This document shows positions 31,216-42,633 of a stretch of DNA of 64,000 bases, one piece after another. Location: contig OZ038381.1 in NCBI GenBank assembly GCA_964036045.1, positions 157,422,283-157,486,282 of the forward strand. The letters are read 5' to 3'. Source of the stretch: Eutreptiella sp. 'Long Island Sound 2002'. Lineage: Eukaryota; Euglenozoa; Euglenophyceae; Eutreptiales; Eutreptiaceae. Made by a program: the position numbers and the translations under genes. Within the stretch, counting starts at the first letter, position 1. Each line of letters starts with the position of its first letter. Below the pieces are notes generated by a model, which was not told the DNA's origin, searched no databases, and worked only from the letters and a program-made list of their open reading frames with translations.

Positions 31216-34200
31216 TGCGGAGCGCTGATGAGCCCTATGCCCAACGACCACTCGCCGACGCGCTGGTGCGCACGACGAGGTGTTTTTCTGACCATTGGTG
31301 TCAAACCATGGGCTCGAACCCACGACGTCTGGGTGGGTTTTGGGGCGTTGTTGCGGACCTGCAGCGTTACTCCTGCGCCGCTGGAGCAGGTGTGCCATGG
31401 TTCGTACGTTTACTGTCGGACCCGAGCGCTATTCACTCACTCAGAGTGTCAGAGTGTCAGAGTGAGCGATGCCGGTTGAACGAGGGCCGGTGGCTGTTGG
31501 AGGGTGACCGAAGGCGGTTGGAAGAGAACAAGGGAGGCGTTTAAGCGCGGTTTTTCACAAAATAAGCATAGCACATCCGTACCCGTCGGGCTGCGGGTTA
31601 TGGACGCGGGATTTTCTTCCGTTTTGGCTGTGAAGGGTCGTGCTGCCCTGCTGTGACAATGTGTGACAATTTAGGGCTGGATTGCTGCAGCTCAAGCCCT
31701 ATAATTAATCAACAAGTGATACCAGCCACCTGGTGCTTTTTGAGGATCGATGGTAATTGTAATGAGGGTAATTGAGTGCAATGCACCCCTGTATCTTGTG
31801 CCGCGTTCGTTCATTTTTGCACCTCAGCACTCCACATGTTGTGTCGTGGTGTATCATACGGCGTATGACCATTCGTTTTTTATGCGTTTTCCTGCGCACC
31901 CTCAGCATTGCACACCACCCGTTTGTGTTCGACGTCCCCCGATGGGGGGCGTCTGCAGAACATGGCGGCCAGGGGGCCCGTGGGCTGTGGTCAGCAAGAC
32001 CCACTCCCCTGTGCTGTTGTGGCCTGTCTTTGTGGGGGTAACAACAGTATCGTGCCTTGGTGGAGCTTGCATTGTGCGCACACTGCGAGCACGCCCACGT
32101 GTGGCATGGGGAATACCAGGGTCTGCACCGGGGAGCGCATGCTGGTAAGCCGCAGACTCGTCCCCTGATACTGCGCTGTTGCAGGCTCCTGCAGAGACCC
32201 CCTTCAGGACATTGCCCAGGGGATGCTTCACCCAACACCACTGTGCTCGACGCCGGCAGTGCCATGCATGACTGTCCTCCCCTGGCGGCCAGCCCAAGGG
32301 GACGCACCTCAACCATTGCCCCTGACTCATGCATTGGGGGGGGGGGGGTTGTCTGCTGCGGCTCCAGTGTGCATTACTTTGCAGGGCTGCCCTTTACAAA
32401 TCATTTTTTCTGTTTGAGCATTCGTTGTGCTTGAGAACGAGGTTTTAAGTGGGACAATTGCGGTCAGGTGACGGCATTCGATAGTGCGGATGCCTACCTG
32501 GTTACTGGCAGGCTTGATTGGATCCTCTCCCACGCAGTGTCTTCCCAGGTGCGGACGGCGTCATTCAGCAGCGTTGCCGCAATCTGGTTGACCCTCCCCG
32601 ACGTGCCCAGCCCGACCGTTTCCCTAGCCCTTCCGAAGGATGACCCCGCAGCTAGAGCGCACAGAAAATCACTAACACTGCGCCCTCCTCGAGCAACAGG
32701 GCACCACGTTTTGGGTCGTGTGCCACAATACTCTGCACGTCTAATTTAACTAACTTGATATTCAAACATGTGGTGCGGGTGGGACCAGGGAGACGACAAG
32801 GGCCCCAAAGCTCGCCCAGTTCCCACTCCCCCCCCCCCCCCGACAGCCATTTTGGTTGCCAAAAATGAGGACAAGCGGTGTGGCATCCAGATTGGGCCCC
32901 AAGTAGGAAAGTGGCAGCCCTAAGTTGTGCTGCGCGCAGGGCTGTGCAGCCGTCCCTGCACCGACCCTGGGGCGGCAGCACAGCCAGATCCACTATGTGG
33001 CGGTGTGGGGCAGATGAGGGTGCCTTCCACTGGATCCTTCGTGGGACATCGCAGGAGGACCACGCATCTGCGTTGCACACATCGCCGTTGATGCCTGTCG
33101 CCAATCGTGCCATCCACCCACTATTGATCATTCAACCACCGTCAATCACATGACTTGACTCCCATGCACGCCAGTAATCGCCGCAACACTTCACCGCCGA
33201 CGTCCAATAACATGGCTCTATCTCTATGCAAACTAATTGACCTCTGATCTCTTTGGCACATGGCCAAGCCCTGGATCGACGATGCAACGATCGGTTTCTT
33301 TGCCTCTGCCCTCTGCCCGTAAGTGGAGAATAAGCGCATCCCCCAGTTGCAGTTTCTACAGCCCTCTGCTCCTCAACCCGCAAGAGGCCTTATTTTACAT
33401 TATTGACATATTTGGCCTTGGAATATCAATATGGTCGGGCCAGGCTTTGCATTTGTGCGTCTTTCTCGCGTTATTCATGTGTCGTGTAGCGGTGTTCATC
33501 CAGTCATTCGGTTGTAGCTTAGCCCGTGTGTGAAATGTGAACGGGCAGGGGCAGCAGTAGCTAAGGAGCAAACGAGGACGATGGCGACGGGGTGAAGGCT
33601 GCGAAAGGCTGCCAAGAAGAACCAGAGCCGCGCTGTAAAGTACCAAAGGTTCAGGGTTTTCCATGTTACTGCAAGGCAATGCATATTTGAAGCAGAGTTT
33701 ATGGGCGTGCGCTTCAATTCTTGGACGAGAACAAGAATGGAGCCCAATTGCGAGCAGGCGATCCTTCGGTAATACGATCCCAGGCCACTGCGCTGCTTCA
33801 TCAACATCCGCATGCTGCTGTCAGTGACCAGACAGTGGGCCTCCAGCTGCAGCTATACAACAGTTTTATCTGGTCTTTTCTGGTGCAACCTGTGCACTTG
33901 GCTCAATCAGTGTGATAATTGCTTGACACTGCTTTGGTGCTGGATACAACTTTTTTGATTGTGTGTTTGGCATGAGGCAACGTTCTTGCACTGTGTGCGC
34001 ACTGGGTCCATATTTGGTAAAGCCCAACAGATAGGAACCCCTCTAAAACCACCCACCACCTCTGTGGAGTAACGAAAAGTAAGCAACCTCTTGATAGATA
34101 TCTGGTCACACATCCTTGAGACTCATATCAATGCCCGTCCGAGCATTGTATTCAAGCCACCAATCAGGCTTGTCATGCATGAACGATCTGGCAGTACATA

Positions 34201-35613
34201 GCCATTACGTCATGATTGTACTGGTCGTCACGTGACTCCCCATCATTATAAAAAAGGGTTGAAGTTGGTGCAAAGGGGGTGAAAGGGGTGAAAAAGAGTG
34301 AAAAGTGTGCATAGCGCACCGTGCGCCCTTAAGGTGGTTACATGTGTGTCTACTGTCGGGCAAACCCCTCAACAACCACCAAACACTCTTTTTATAGCAC
34401 AAATTCTTATCATATGCATGCCACAGAATTAAATTGATTTGCCACCCAAGAAACCCAATTGCTTACTTGTGGAGAAAACCCAAAACTCCTATCCTCCAGC
34501 TTGTTGTCCTCAATGGCCTTCAGCCCCGACTGCTCTGCCCTGTCGTCTTTGGCACCTTAAGTCGGCTGGTGCAAAAACAGAGGTCGTCCTGGCAACACAA
34601 GTGCGGATTACACTGAGGCACCCACTCTGCCAAACGGGACATTCCGAGTTGTTTTACAGTCTGTGTCACCCTATTTGGCCATCGGGGAGAGGGGGGTCAG
34701 GGTGATCGTATGTTGCATGACAAGGTCCAGGTGCCAGCGACCCTTAATACATGCCCACAGGTGCGCTGTGCAGAAGGTGACTCTGTTATTACTGTGATGG
34801 CTGGTGCTTTGGTGGATATGTAGGGCAATGAGCCTCAAAAGCTGTTGTTGAGCAGCTGGGGCAAGTGAGAGGGGCATTGAAAACAACTGTGCTAGTCCCT
34901 GGCATCTTCATGAAGCGCCTTGTGGTGCATCTACGACAGGGGTGGAAGAAATCAGAAACCATGGTGGAGCACCTGACAGGGTGCAGTGCACGCACAGTGG
35001 TACAACTAGCAATTTGGTATTTGCAAGAGGGTGCCCATTCTTCTGACTGTGAACGAGCAGAAACAGCTGGTGCAATGGAACCAGACATCAGAGCCAACAA
35101 AGAATGGAAGGGTGATGACAGTACATGCAAAAGACGCAGGTTGGACCACAGCCCGCCCCTATTCTCTCTTAATCCGTACACCCTGCTGCTTTCTTGGTCT
35201 CACACCGTGACTTGTACTCATCGACACACATGCACAGCACCCACGACCTGCTCCTGTATTGTGCGCAACGCACTGCCGCTGTGGTTCCCCCTTCTCAGAA
35301 TTGCGGGGCGTCGAGTGGTCGTTCGGCCCCATGCCCTGTGGCGGTACCCTGCGTTGGAGGACTGTATGCTGTGACACTTTCAGGGCATCTACTACGGTCC
35401 CTGTGAGGCTCCATGAGGGCACAGTGCCGCCGATTCTTTGGTCCATGAACCAAAGACGTGCACACAGCAAAGCAGAGAAGGCCGATGTACACACCCAAAT
35501 CATGCAAAGCCAAGACCGTTGCCGACACTGAAAATGAGAGGGAGGAGACATTGTTCGCCAGCAAGGAAAGCCTCTGCACCCATGCCTCTGGTTCAGAGTG
35601 TGCACAGCTTTGT
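31216..35613. other. 4.4-kb intergenic region, no recognised gene
   Basis: Both strands show only short frames without family resemblance. Minor features are a triplicated CAGAGTGT word near 31441-31463, a G11 run near 32337 and a C13 run near 32829. The UNC93-like frame stays open upstream to 35458, so a 5' exon or leader may lie at the right edge. Confidence 0.4.
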
Positions 35614-37056
35614 ATGGCAGGTGTAAATGTGAGCGCACTGGACAATGGTGCGCTCGTCGCCAATGACGATACGGAGCCCGAGGAGGATCCGGACGTTCCG
35701 GATACGGCGGTGCTGCTCGGACCCTTTGGGGCTGCAGCGTCGTCCTCGTGGTGCGCCGCGCACCACAACCTCATCAACGTCCTGCTCATGAGCGGCTCCT
35801 TCTGTTGCTCCTTCACCGCATTCCAGACCACCTCCACGTTTGCAGTCAAACTGTTGGGGGACGTGGGGTCCGTGTCCTTGGCCCTGATCTACGCCGCGTT
35901 CGCCGTCAGCGGACTGGTGGCCCCTGCCATCCACACTCACTTGGGCCCGAAGCGCTGTATGTTCGTGGGGGCCTGCGCGCTGATGCTGTACATCGCGTCG
36001 CTGATCTACCTCGTCATCCCCGTGGTCCTCGTGATGTCCGCGGTTGTCGGAGGCTGCGCCGGGCTTTTGTGGGTGGGACAAGGGTCGTACCTCACCCTCT
36101 GCACCAACACTCGGAACCGCGGGGCCTACAGCGGTATCTTCTGGGGGGTCTTCAACCTCGCGACCATCCCCGGCAGTGTGACCTCCCACTTCATTTTGGA
36201 GGCGGGTCCGGGGTCCCGGAGGCGTCCTGGAGGCATTCTGGAGGCGGGTGCCCGCACCTCGGCCTTCGTGAAAGGCTGGGACCCCGAGAACTCCCCGCTC
36301 TTCGTGCTCCTGACGGCCGTGGCGGGCCTGGGCTGCTGCTGCTTCCTGACGCTCCGGGCCCCGGACCCCACCACCGGCACCCCCGCCGAGCCGCACGGCC
36401 CGCCCCCGACGCGGCAGAAGGTCGCGGCGACCGCGCGGCTGCTGTGCGACCGAAGGGTCGTGCCGCTGCTGCCCATCATGACCTTCTGCGGCGTCGTGGG
36501 GGTGTTCTGGCAGAGCTGGTTCACGCGGCAGATGCACAAGACGCAGATTGGTCTGGTCATCGCGACCTTCGGGGCCGCGGATTTTGTCGCGAGCCTGTGC
36601 GTTGGGAGGGTGGCGGACAAGTTGGGCCGCTGGTCCCCCTTCGCGATCGGCGCCGGGGCGTGCCTGGTCGCTCTGGCCCTGAGCTGGAGCGGCGACGCGA
36701 GGCTGCGGCGTCACTGTGGGGGCGCGTGCTCGGCTCCGCTGCAGTGGTACGCCCCGTTCTACGGCGCGGCGGTCTTCCTCGCGATGACGGACGCCGGGTT
36801 CCAGGTGGGCCTCCAATCGCTTGTGGCGGAGGCCTTTGCGGCGCAGTCCGATGATGTGTTCGCGCTGTATCGGACGTTGCAGAGCCTTGGGATGATGGGC
36901 TGCCTGCTGCTCACGCCCGCGCTCGGGACCGGGGACAGCAGCTCCCGGAGGCAGTTCGCCATCGAGTTAGGGATTGTGGCGGGGTCCATGCTGCTGGCGG
37001 TGGTAGGGTACGTGAGATTCCGTTTTGTGCGCGCTGCTTCGGAGCTGGACATGTGA
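35614..37056 (+). CDS. UNC93-like major facilitator membrane protein
   Basis: A single long frame ending TGA. Counted from ATG 35614 it has about 480 residues. An acidic N terminus is followed by multiple hydrophobic segments. The first half carries the UNC93 hallmarks: FTAFQTTSTF, SLALIYAAFAVSGLVAPAI, LGPKRCMFVG, GLLWVGQGSYLTL and AYSGIFWGVFNLA. A loop rich in Gly/Arg/Pro splits two six-helix bundles; the second contains GRVADKLGRWSPF, a typical MFS loop motif. UNC93 proteins act at membranes in channel regulation or receptor trafficking; the substrate is unknown. The frame is open upstream to 35458 (GTG; first ATG about 35485), but coding quality there is poor, and TATGGCAG/GTG at 35613-35620 could be an acceptor, so the start is uncertain. 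GC content is very high (over 60%). Confidence 0.88.
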   Translation: MAGVNVSALDNGALVANDDTEPEEDPDVPDTAVLLGPFGAAASSSWCAAHHNLINVLLMSGSFCCSFTAFQTTSTFAVKLLGDVGSVSLALIYAAFAVSGLVAPAIHTHLGPKRCMFVGACALMLYIASLIYLVIPVVLVMSAVVGGCAGLLWVGQGSYLTLCTNTRNRGAYSGIFWGVFNLATIPGSVTSHFILEAGPGSRRRPGGILEAGARTSAFVKGWDPENSPLFVLLTAVAGLGCCCFLTLRAPDPTTGTPAEPHGPPPTRQKVAATARLLCDRRVVPLLPIMTFCGVVGVFWQSWFTRQMHKTQIGLVIATFGAADFVASLCVGRVADKLGRWSPFAIGAGACLVALALSWSGDARLRRHCGGACSAPLQWYAPFYGAAVFLAMTDAGFQVGLQSLVAEAFAAQSDDVFALYRTLQSLGMMGCLLLTPALGTGDSSSRRQFAIELGIVAGSMLLAVVGYVRFRFVRAASELDM

Positions 37057-38140
37057 CGTTCGATGCGACTGTGTGCCCACAGTTTGTGGGTTGTGGCCCT
37101 GCCTCGCGCCGACTGTGGCTTTTGTTTGAAAGCATTGACCCTTCGGTTTGGTTTGGGTTGGTCGCACTTGGGCCTGCCTATTGCTGCCACTACGTATCGC
37201 CCATTGAGACCCTGATCTCTATGACGTGTGTTGCGGCTGCAACAATGTCGTGCCTAAAGGACTGTGATGAATGCCAGAAAGATTTTGGGGGCCCAGGACC
37301 ACTGGCTAAGGCACTGTCGTGGAAGCAGCGGTAGCCCTATGACCCGTGCGTGTTTCGGGTCGAATCTCGCTTGCTATTGTCCCCCTCCCCCTCCACTAGC
37401 CCCCAGAACTGGCTCTGACCAACAAAAGTAGGCCTTTCAAAAAACATGGCACAGGACAGTCGCACTACACGGTGCCGTACCAGCCTTCATGGACCCCCCC
37501 ACCCCTGGTCCACCATGACACCCCCTTTGACCACAACACATGACCGACTACTGCTCATGTGATGACAGTTGCGCAGCGGTCCAAATGAACTGAGGGCGAT
37601 GAAGGTCGGCGAGTGCGACTAGAGCCAAGTGTGCTGAGCCCTGAGCATTTTGCGGCCCCTCCGGATGAGGACCCACAGATGGCGGGGCGACTCAGCCCCT
37701 GTAGATGCTGTTTGCCTGAGGTCATTCGTGCCCTGGGCCCATGCACCCACACGTTTGTGCGGCAGAGGAATGGATTTCGGAAGTTGCAGCGCATTCCGTC
37801 GAGACGAGTCTGCGCCAAGTTGCGATTGTCTGTGATCCCGTGGGCGTACGCAGTCACTCCGGGCCCCTGGGCGTACCTTCGACGGGGGCACGGGGGTGTT
37901 GTGGAGTGTTAACATGTCTGAAGGGTCTGGGCCACAGAAGAAGAGGAACGAGGGATGACGACAGAAACTGGGGTGTCTTGTGGCGCCAATGAGAGGACCA
38001 CCGGTCGCTCTGTGTCTGATCTCTTGCCACACCCCAGGGCTTGGCCCAAGGCTGGCGTGATGCGGGGGGGCGGCCGGGCCTGGTCCTTGTATGCGACACC
38101 CCCCAGCCCCGCCCGCCCCCCGAGCTGTCAAAGATGTGAT
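37057..38140. other. intergenic, no recognised gene
   Basis: No frame with family resemblance on either strand. C- and G-runs are frequent. The last part leads into the repeat block starting near 38150. Confidence 0.45.
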
Positions 38141-38144
38141 TTTA

Positions 38145-38300
38145 CGAAGCGTAATAATAATACACCGCCCGACGCGCAATAGGTTTATTACGCGTAATGA
38201 TATTACGCCTGAACCGAAATGTAATAAAATCCCCAACGTGTAATAAAATCCGCGACGCGTAATAATATCACGCCCCGACGCATAAGTGGGTGTTTGTTTA
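38145..38300. repeat. ACGCGT-palindrome repeat, left copy
   Basis: It shares the ordered phrases AATACACC-CCCG, TTTATTACGCGTAAT, ATTACGCC, CCCCGACGC-TAAG and GTG-TTGTTT with 40905-40990 in the same orientation. It also has extra copies of TAATAAAATCC-CGACG. ATTACGCGTAAT is a perfect palindrome. Confidence 0.75.
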
Positions 38301-38301
38301 G

Positions 38302-38303
<2 letters not shown>

Positions 38304-38377
<74 letters not shown>
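38304..38377. repeat. TA dinucleotide microsatellite (74 bp)
   Basis: An uninterrupted alternation of A and T. Open frames across it are artefacts. Confidence 0.97.
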
Positions 38378-38381
<4 letters not shown>

Positions 38382-38489
38382 CACATGCCATCTGTGTACC
38401 CCCCCCCCCCATGCCACCTGTGTACCACCCCCGTATTTTTCACCAATGAAACTACAAAGGCCCTGTGGGACGGGAATTTAATCAATCTG

Positions 38490-40562
38490 TCAATCTCACC
38501 CGGTGAGAGTAGAACTGTTTATTGCAAGTCGTCTTGGCCGGGGATCCAGCCAGTCTCACCCGGTGAGACTGGGATTTTTCATGGATCCCTATATAGGGAA
38601 CTGGGAATTGGCCAGTCTACGTGGGTAGACTGGGATTTGTCGTGGATAGGGAACTGGGATTTGGCCCCTCCACCTGGGTAGACTGGGATTTTTCGTGGTG
38701 CCCTATATGGGGAACAGGAGTTTGGCCAGTCCACCTGGGTAGACTGGGATTTTTCGTGGCTCTCTATATGAGGAACTGGGATTTGGCCAGTTTATGCGGG
38801 TAGATTGGGATTTTTCGTGGTTTTCTTTATTGGGAACTGGGATTTTGGCCAGTCTACCAAGGTAGATTGGGATTTTTTCGTGGTTCCCTCTCTAGGGAAG
38901 TGGTATTTTGCTAGTCTGCGTGGGTAGACCGGGGTTTTTCGTGGTTCCCTATGTAGGGAACTGCGATTTGGCCAGTCTACTTGGGTAGACTGGGATTTTT
39001 CGTGGTTTCCTTAATGGGGAACTGGGATTTGGCCAATCTACCTGGGTACAATGGGATTTCTCGTGGTTCCCTATATGGCGAACTAGGATTTGGCCAGTGT
39101 ACTCGGGTAGACTGGCATTTTTTGTGGTTCCCTATATGAGGAACTGAGAAGGGGCCAGGTTATGCGAGTAGATTGGGATTTTTCATGGTTCCCTCTATAC
39201 GGAACTGAGATTTGGCCAGTCTACCCGGGTAGAGTGGGATTTTTCGTGGTTCCCCATATGGGAAACTGGGATTTGGCCAAAGCTCACTTCCACAGATAGG
39301 GAACCACGAGAAATCCCAGTCTACCCGGGTGGACTATCAAAATCCCACTGCTATACAGGGGACCACGGAAAATCCCAGTTTACCCGGGTGGAGGGGCCAA
39401 ATCCCGGTTCCCAAGATGGGGAACCACGAAAAATCCCAGTCTACCCAGGTAGACTGGCCAAATCCCAAGTCTCTATATAGGGGACCCGGAAAAATCCTGG
39501 TCTACCCGTGTACACTAGCAAAATACCAGTTCCCTATATAGGGAAACACGAAAAATCTGAGTCTGCCCGGGTAGACCGGCCAAATCCCAGTTCCCCAGAA
39601 AGGGAAGCACGAAAAATCCCAATCGATTCGGATCGATTGTCCAAAATCTCAGTTCCTCATATGGGGAACCACGAAAAACCCCAGTCTACCCTACATAGGG
39701 AGCCACGAAAAAACCCAGTCTACCCCGGTAGACTGGGCAAATCCTAGGTCCCTATATAGGCAACCACAAGAACTCCTAGTCTACCCAGGTGGACCGGCCA
39801 AACTCCTGTTCCCTATATAGGGAACCATGAACAATCCTAGTCTACCCGGGTAAACTGGCCAAATCCCAGCTCCTTGTATAGGCCACCACGGAAAATACTA
39901 GTCTACACGGTGAGACTGGCCATATCCTAGCTCCCCATATCGGGAACCACGAAAAATCCCACTCTACTCGGGTGGACTGGCCAAATCTCAGTTCCCCATA
40001 AAAGAAACCACGAAAAAACCCCGTCTACGCGAGTCGACTGGCAAAATCTCAGTTCCTCATATAGGGAACCACAAAAAATCCCGGTCTCCTTGGGTAGACT
40101 GGCCAAATCCTAGTTCCCGATATAGGGAACCACGAGAAATCCCATTGTACCCAGGTAGATTGTCAAAATCCCAGTTCCCCATTAAGGAAACCACGAAATA
40201 TCCAAGTCTACCCAGGTAGACTGGCCAAATCGGAGTTCCCCATGTAGGGAAGCACGAAAAATCCCAATATACCCGCATAAACTGGCCAAAACCCAGTTCC
40301 TCATATAGGGAACCACGAAAAAATCGCAGTCTAGCCTATATAGGGAGCCACGAAAAACCCGAGTGTACCCGGGTAGACTGGCGAAATCCCAGTTCCCCAT
40401 GAAGGAAACCACCAAAAATCCCATTGTACCCAGGTAGATTGGCCAAATCCCAGTTTCCCATATGGGGAACCACGAAAAATCCCAGTCTACGCGGGTAAAC
40501 TGGCCAGGTTATGCGGGTAGACGGGGATTTTTCGTGGTTCCCTATATGGGGAACTGGGATTC
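38490..40562. repeat. palindromic satellite array with an orientation switch
   Basis: About 30 imperfect units of roughly 61 bp. Each unit alternates two palindromes: one like AGTCTACCCGGGTAGACT and one like GTTCCCTATATAGGGAAC, joined by asymmetric spacers GGATTTTTCGTG and TGGGATTTGG. Spacer direction is forward from 38490 to about 39285 and reversed (CACGAAAAATCCC, CCAAATCCCA) from about 39298 to 40500, with a short forward stretch again at 40505-40562. The array is therefore a large inverted repeat. Early units have CTCACCCGGTGAG in place of the CCCGGG palindrome. It is not coding. Confidence 0.93.
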
Positions 40563-40564
40563 TG

Positions 40565-40750
40565 TGCATAGTTGGTAGACACTGTTCATAGTTTGTAGAC
40601 ACTGTGCACAGACATGTTTACCCGAGTATATCTGTATGCACTGTGCACCACAAGTAGACGCAGCCTGCTAATTGTAGACACTGTGCACATGTTGTAGACG
40701 AGGAGATACAATATTTGGGAAGGGGGCCGGAGGCCCCCTTCCCCCCCCCA
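40565..40750. repeat. dispersed repeat shared with kinesin intron
   Basis: GTAGACACTGTGCAC, CACCACAAGTAGACGC, CTGCTAATTGTAGACACTGT, CATGTTGTAGACGA and GGCCGGAGGCCCCCTTC correspond in order to 27013-27115. Confidence 0.7.
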
Positions 40751-40779
40751 AAAGGGTCCGCTAACGGTGTTTACCCAGG

Positions 40780-40990
40780 CACGGATTCTATTATACGCTG
40801 GGGATTTTATTACGTGTTGGGGATTGTAATACACGTCAGGGATTTTATTACGTGTTGGGGATTGTAATATGCGTCAGGGATTTTATTACGCGTCGGGGAT
40901 TTTAATACACCACCCGGCGCGTAATACATTTATTACGCGTAATATTATTACGCCTTCCCCAACGCCCCGACGCGTAAGTCAGTGCTTGTT
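40780..40990. repeat. ACGCGT-palindrome repeat, right copy
   Basis: Tandem GGGGATTTTATTACG(T/C)GT and GGGGATTGTAATA(C/T) words (40798-40900), then a direct copy of the left-flank block (40905-40990). Both flanks of the satellite thus carry the same repeat in the same orientation. Confidence 0.75.
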
Positions 40991-40994
40991 TGAC

Positions 40995-41400
40995 AGCCCC
41001 CCCCCCCCCCCCCGGGTTTTGAGAGATAGTCGTCTGGGGCCGTGGCTCCACCAGCCAACGGCCAACGGCGACCCTTAAGACTTTGTTCCCGGCAAAGACA
41101 CGAAAGCGCTATTATCACATACATACCTCCATACCCCCAAACCCCCGGAACACACATCCCCCCCGGAGGTATGCATGTGGTAGTAGTGGGTCCGCACAGC
41201 CCCCCCCCCCCCCCACCTTGGGAACCCCCCCCCGCGGCCGAACCCCCCCCCCCATCCTCCAGCTGACCCCCCCCCCTCTTCAGCCGACCCCCCCCAAACT
41301 GCCCCCGCAGCCCCCCCCCCCCCCCCCAAGTTTTGACAGATAGCTGGGGGGGTTGTCGCATCAGGACCGGTTGTAGTCCCCCCCCCCCCCCCCCGGGGGA
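40995..41400. repeat. cluster of long C-tracts
   Basis: At least seven runs of 9-17 C in 400 bp (for example near 40998, 41198, 41228, 41247, 41312 and 41378). No coding is supported; proline- or glycine-rich frames here are artefacts of the runs. Confidence 0.85.
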
Positions 41401-42116
41401 TGCTCCTTCGTCTCGCTGCGCCGCGAACCGCGTGACTGGTCGTTGTGGGGGGGCGCTGCTGAGTGTCCTGTCGTGCACCGCCCCAGTGTTGGGCTTTTGT
41501 CACTCGGTGATCGCCAGCCCTCGCACATCCCTCGCTCGTGAATTGTGGACCCGCGTCGGGCAAACAACCTCCTGCCTCCTGCGCTTTGGCTACAGCAGGT
41601 CTATGACCTTGTGCTTCGTGGCCCGGTAGTGAAGCAGCACATGGTCTTCAGGGCAAGATTTGCTGAAGGAAAAAGCATGCGCCCCCCCCTCCAACCGGCG
41701 GTGCCCCTTGTCAGTCAAGCGTCCACCAATAGTCATCACTGAGGCGTCAACTGCTTGCTTGCCAACTGCCGTGACCTGACCGCCCAGCGCTCAGTATTTT
41801 ACGACGTCCTGTTGTACCGGACGGCCACAGTTGTTTTTCTCACGACGAAAATTTGTTTCAAACATGTTTCAGCTTCCCGTTGTTGCATTGTGGCGGTGCA
41901 AGGGTGGTGGGCCATGGATATACCCAACTTGCCAAACCTTCCCTCCGGCCGAAGCACTGATCTCAGGTTCCATAGTTCCCCAGCGGACTGCGAGTGTGTG
42001 CGCACAGGGGGGGCTTGAGGATTCGGCAGCTGTGGCGAGGTCCGTGATTTTGCCGGAATTCGCCGGCTGATTTGCGCACAGCGGAGGCAGGGCCGTGGTG
42101 AGGGTACTCCTGCAGC
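41401..42116. other. intergenic, no recognised gene
   Basis: No frame with family resemblance. The sequence leads into coding-like sequence after about 42120. Confidence 0.4.
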
Positions 42117-42633
42117 ATGTCAACGGTGCCATGTGTTGTCGAGGGATATGGTGGTGCATGTGAGGGATATCGAAGGGTTTCACGAATGACGAATGACGAG
42201 GGACCAATAAGATGCACATTTGAAGCGAGGGATGGTTTCCTGAACTGGAATGTGGGTGGAGGCCTGAGGTTGTATGAAGACAAAATGGACGGCCACATCT
42301 TTCCTGCTCCTCTCTCAAACTTCTCATTCCCTCCACATAGCGGTAAGTGCTGCATTGTGTGCCTGCCTTTAGAGATGTTCGTCATAGTCAGGGCTCTGAT
42401 TTCAGTTGCACCGCTCCGTGCTCGGGCGTGCTTGCAAGGCCGAACAGTTGCCTACATAATCAGATGTCAAGGGAATCAGGGCTCTCATTTCCGCTGGGGC
42501 AGACTGTGATGCACTCCGGTTGGCTGCATGTGATCTGTGCGGGGAACCCCACAAGACCTTGAACAACTCTGTGGTTACAAAGTACAGAGATGCAACAAAG
42601 ATCGTAATGTGTTCCAATCGACCGGGACTACAG
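42117..42633 (+). CDS. two exons of an unidentified Cys-rich protein
   Basis: Exon 1 ends at 42342 before GTAAGT and reads GPIRCTFEARDGFLNWNVGG and LYEDKMDGHIFPAP; its start is not fixed (first candidate 42117). Exon 2, 42464-42633, lies between AATCAG and GTTCGT. It joins in phase and reads DCDALRLAACDLCGEPHKT and later IVMCSNRPGLQ, giving a CxxC pair and further Cys that could bind zinc. I do not recognise the family. It may be the 5' part of the gene continuing at 43041 or 45258, or a separate gene. Exon calls rest on splice dinucleotides, phase and amino-acid texture only. Confidence 0.45.

Noticed and set aside
31295-31335. tRNA-like phrase on the minus strand (GGGTTCGAGCCC)
   Set aside because: The T stem pairs only in a shifted register, and no acceptor or D arm is found; at most a remote tRNA-derived repeat.
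35593-36816. 407-codon minus-strand frame and a 368-codon alternative + frame (35748-36854)
   Set aside because: Both overlap the UNC93-like gene; they are Arg/Gly/Pro-rich products of its high GC content.
38290-38480. open frames of alternating Tyr/Ile
   Set aside because: Translations of the TA microsatellite.
38490-40560. CRISPR-like array
   Set aside because: Units are contiguous without unique spacers, palindromic, drifting and in a eukaryotic genome; this is a satellite.
41075-41563. 162-codon Gly-rich minus-strand frame and Pro-rich + frames
   Set aside because: Created by C-tracts.
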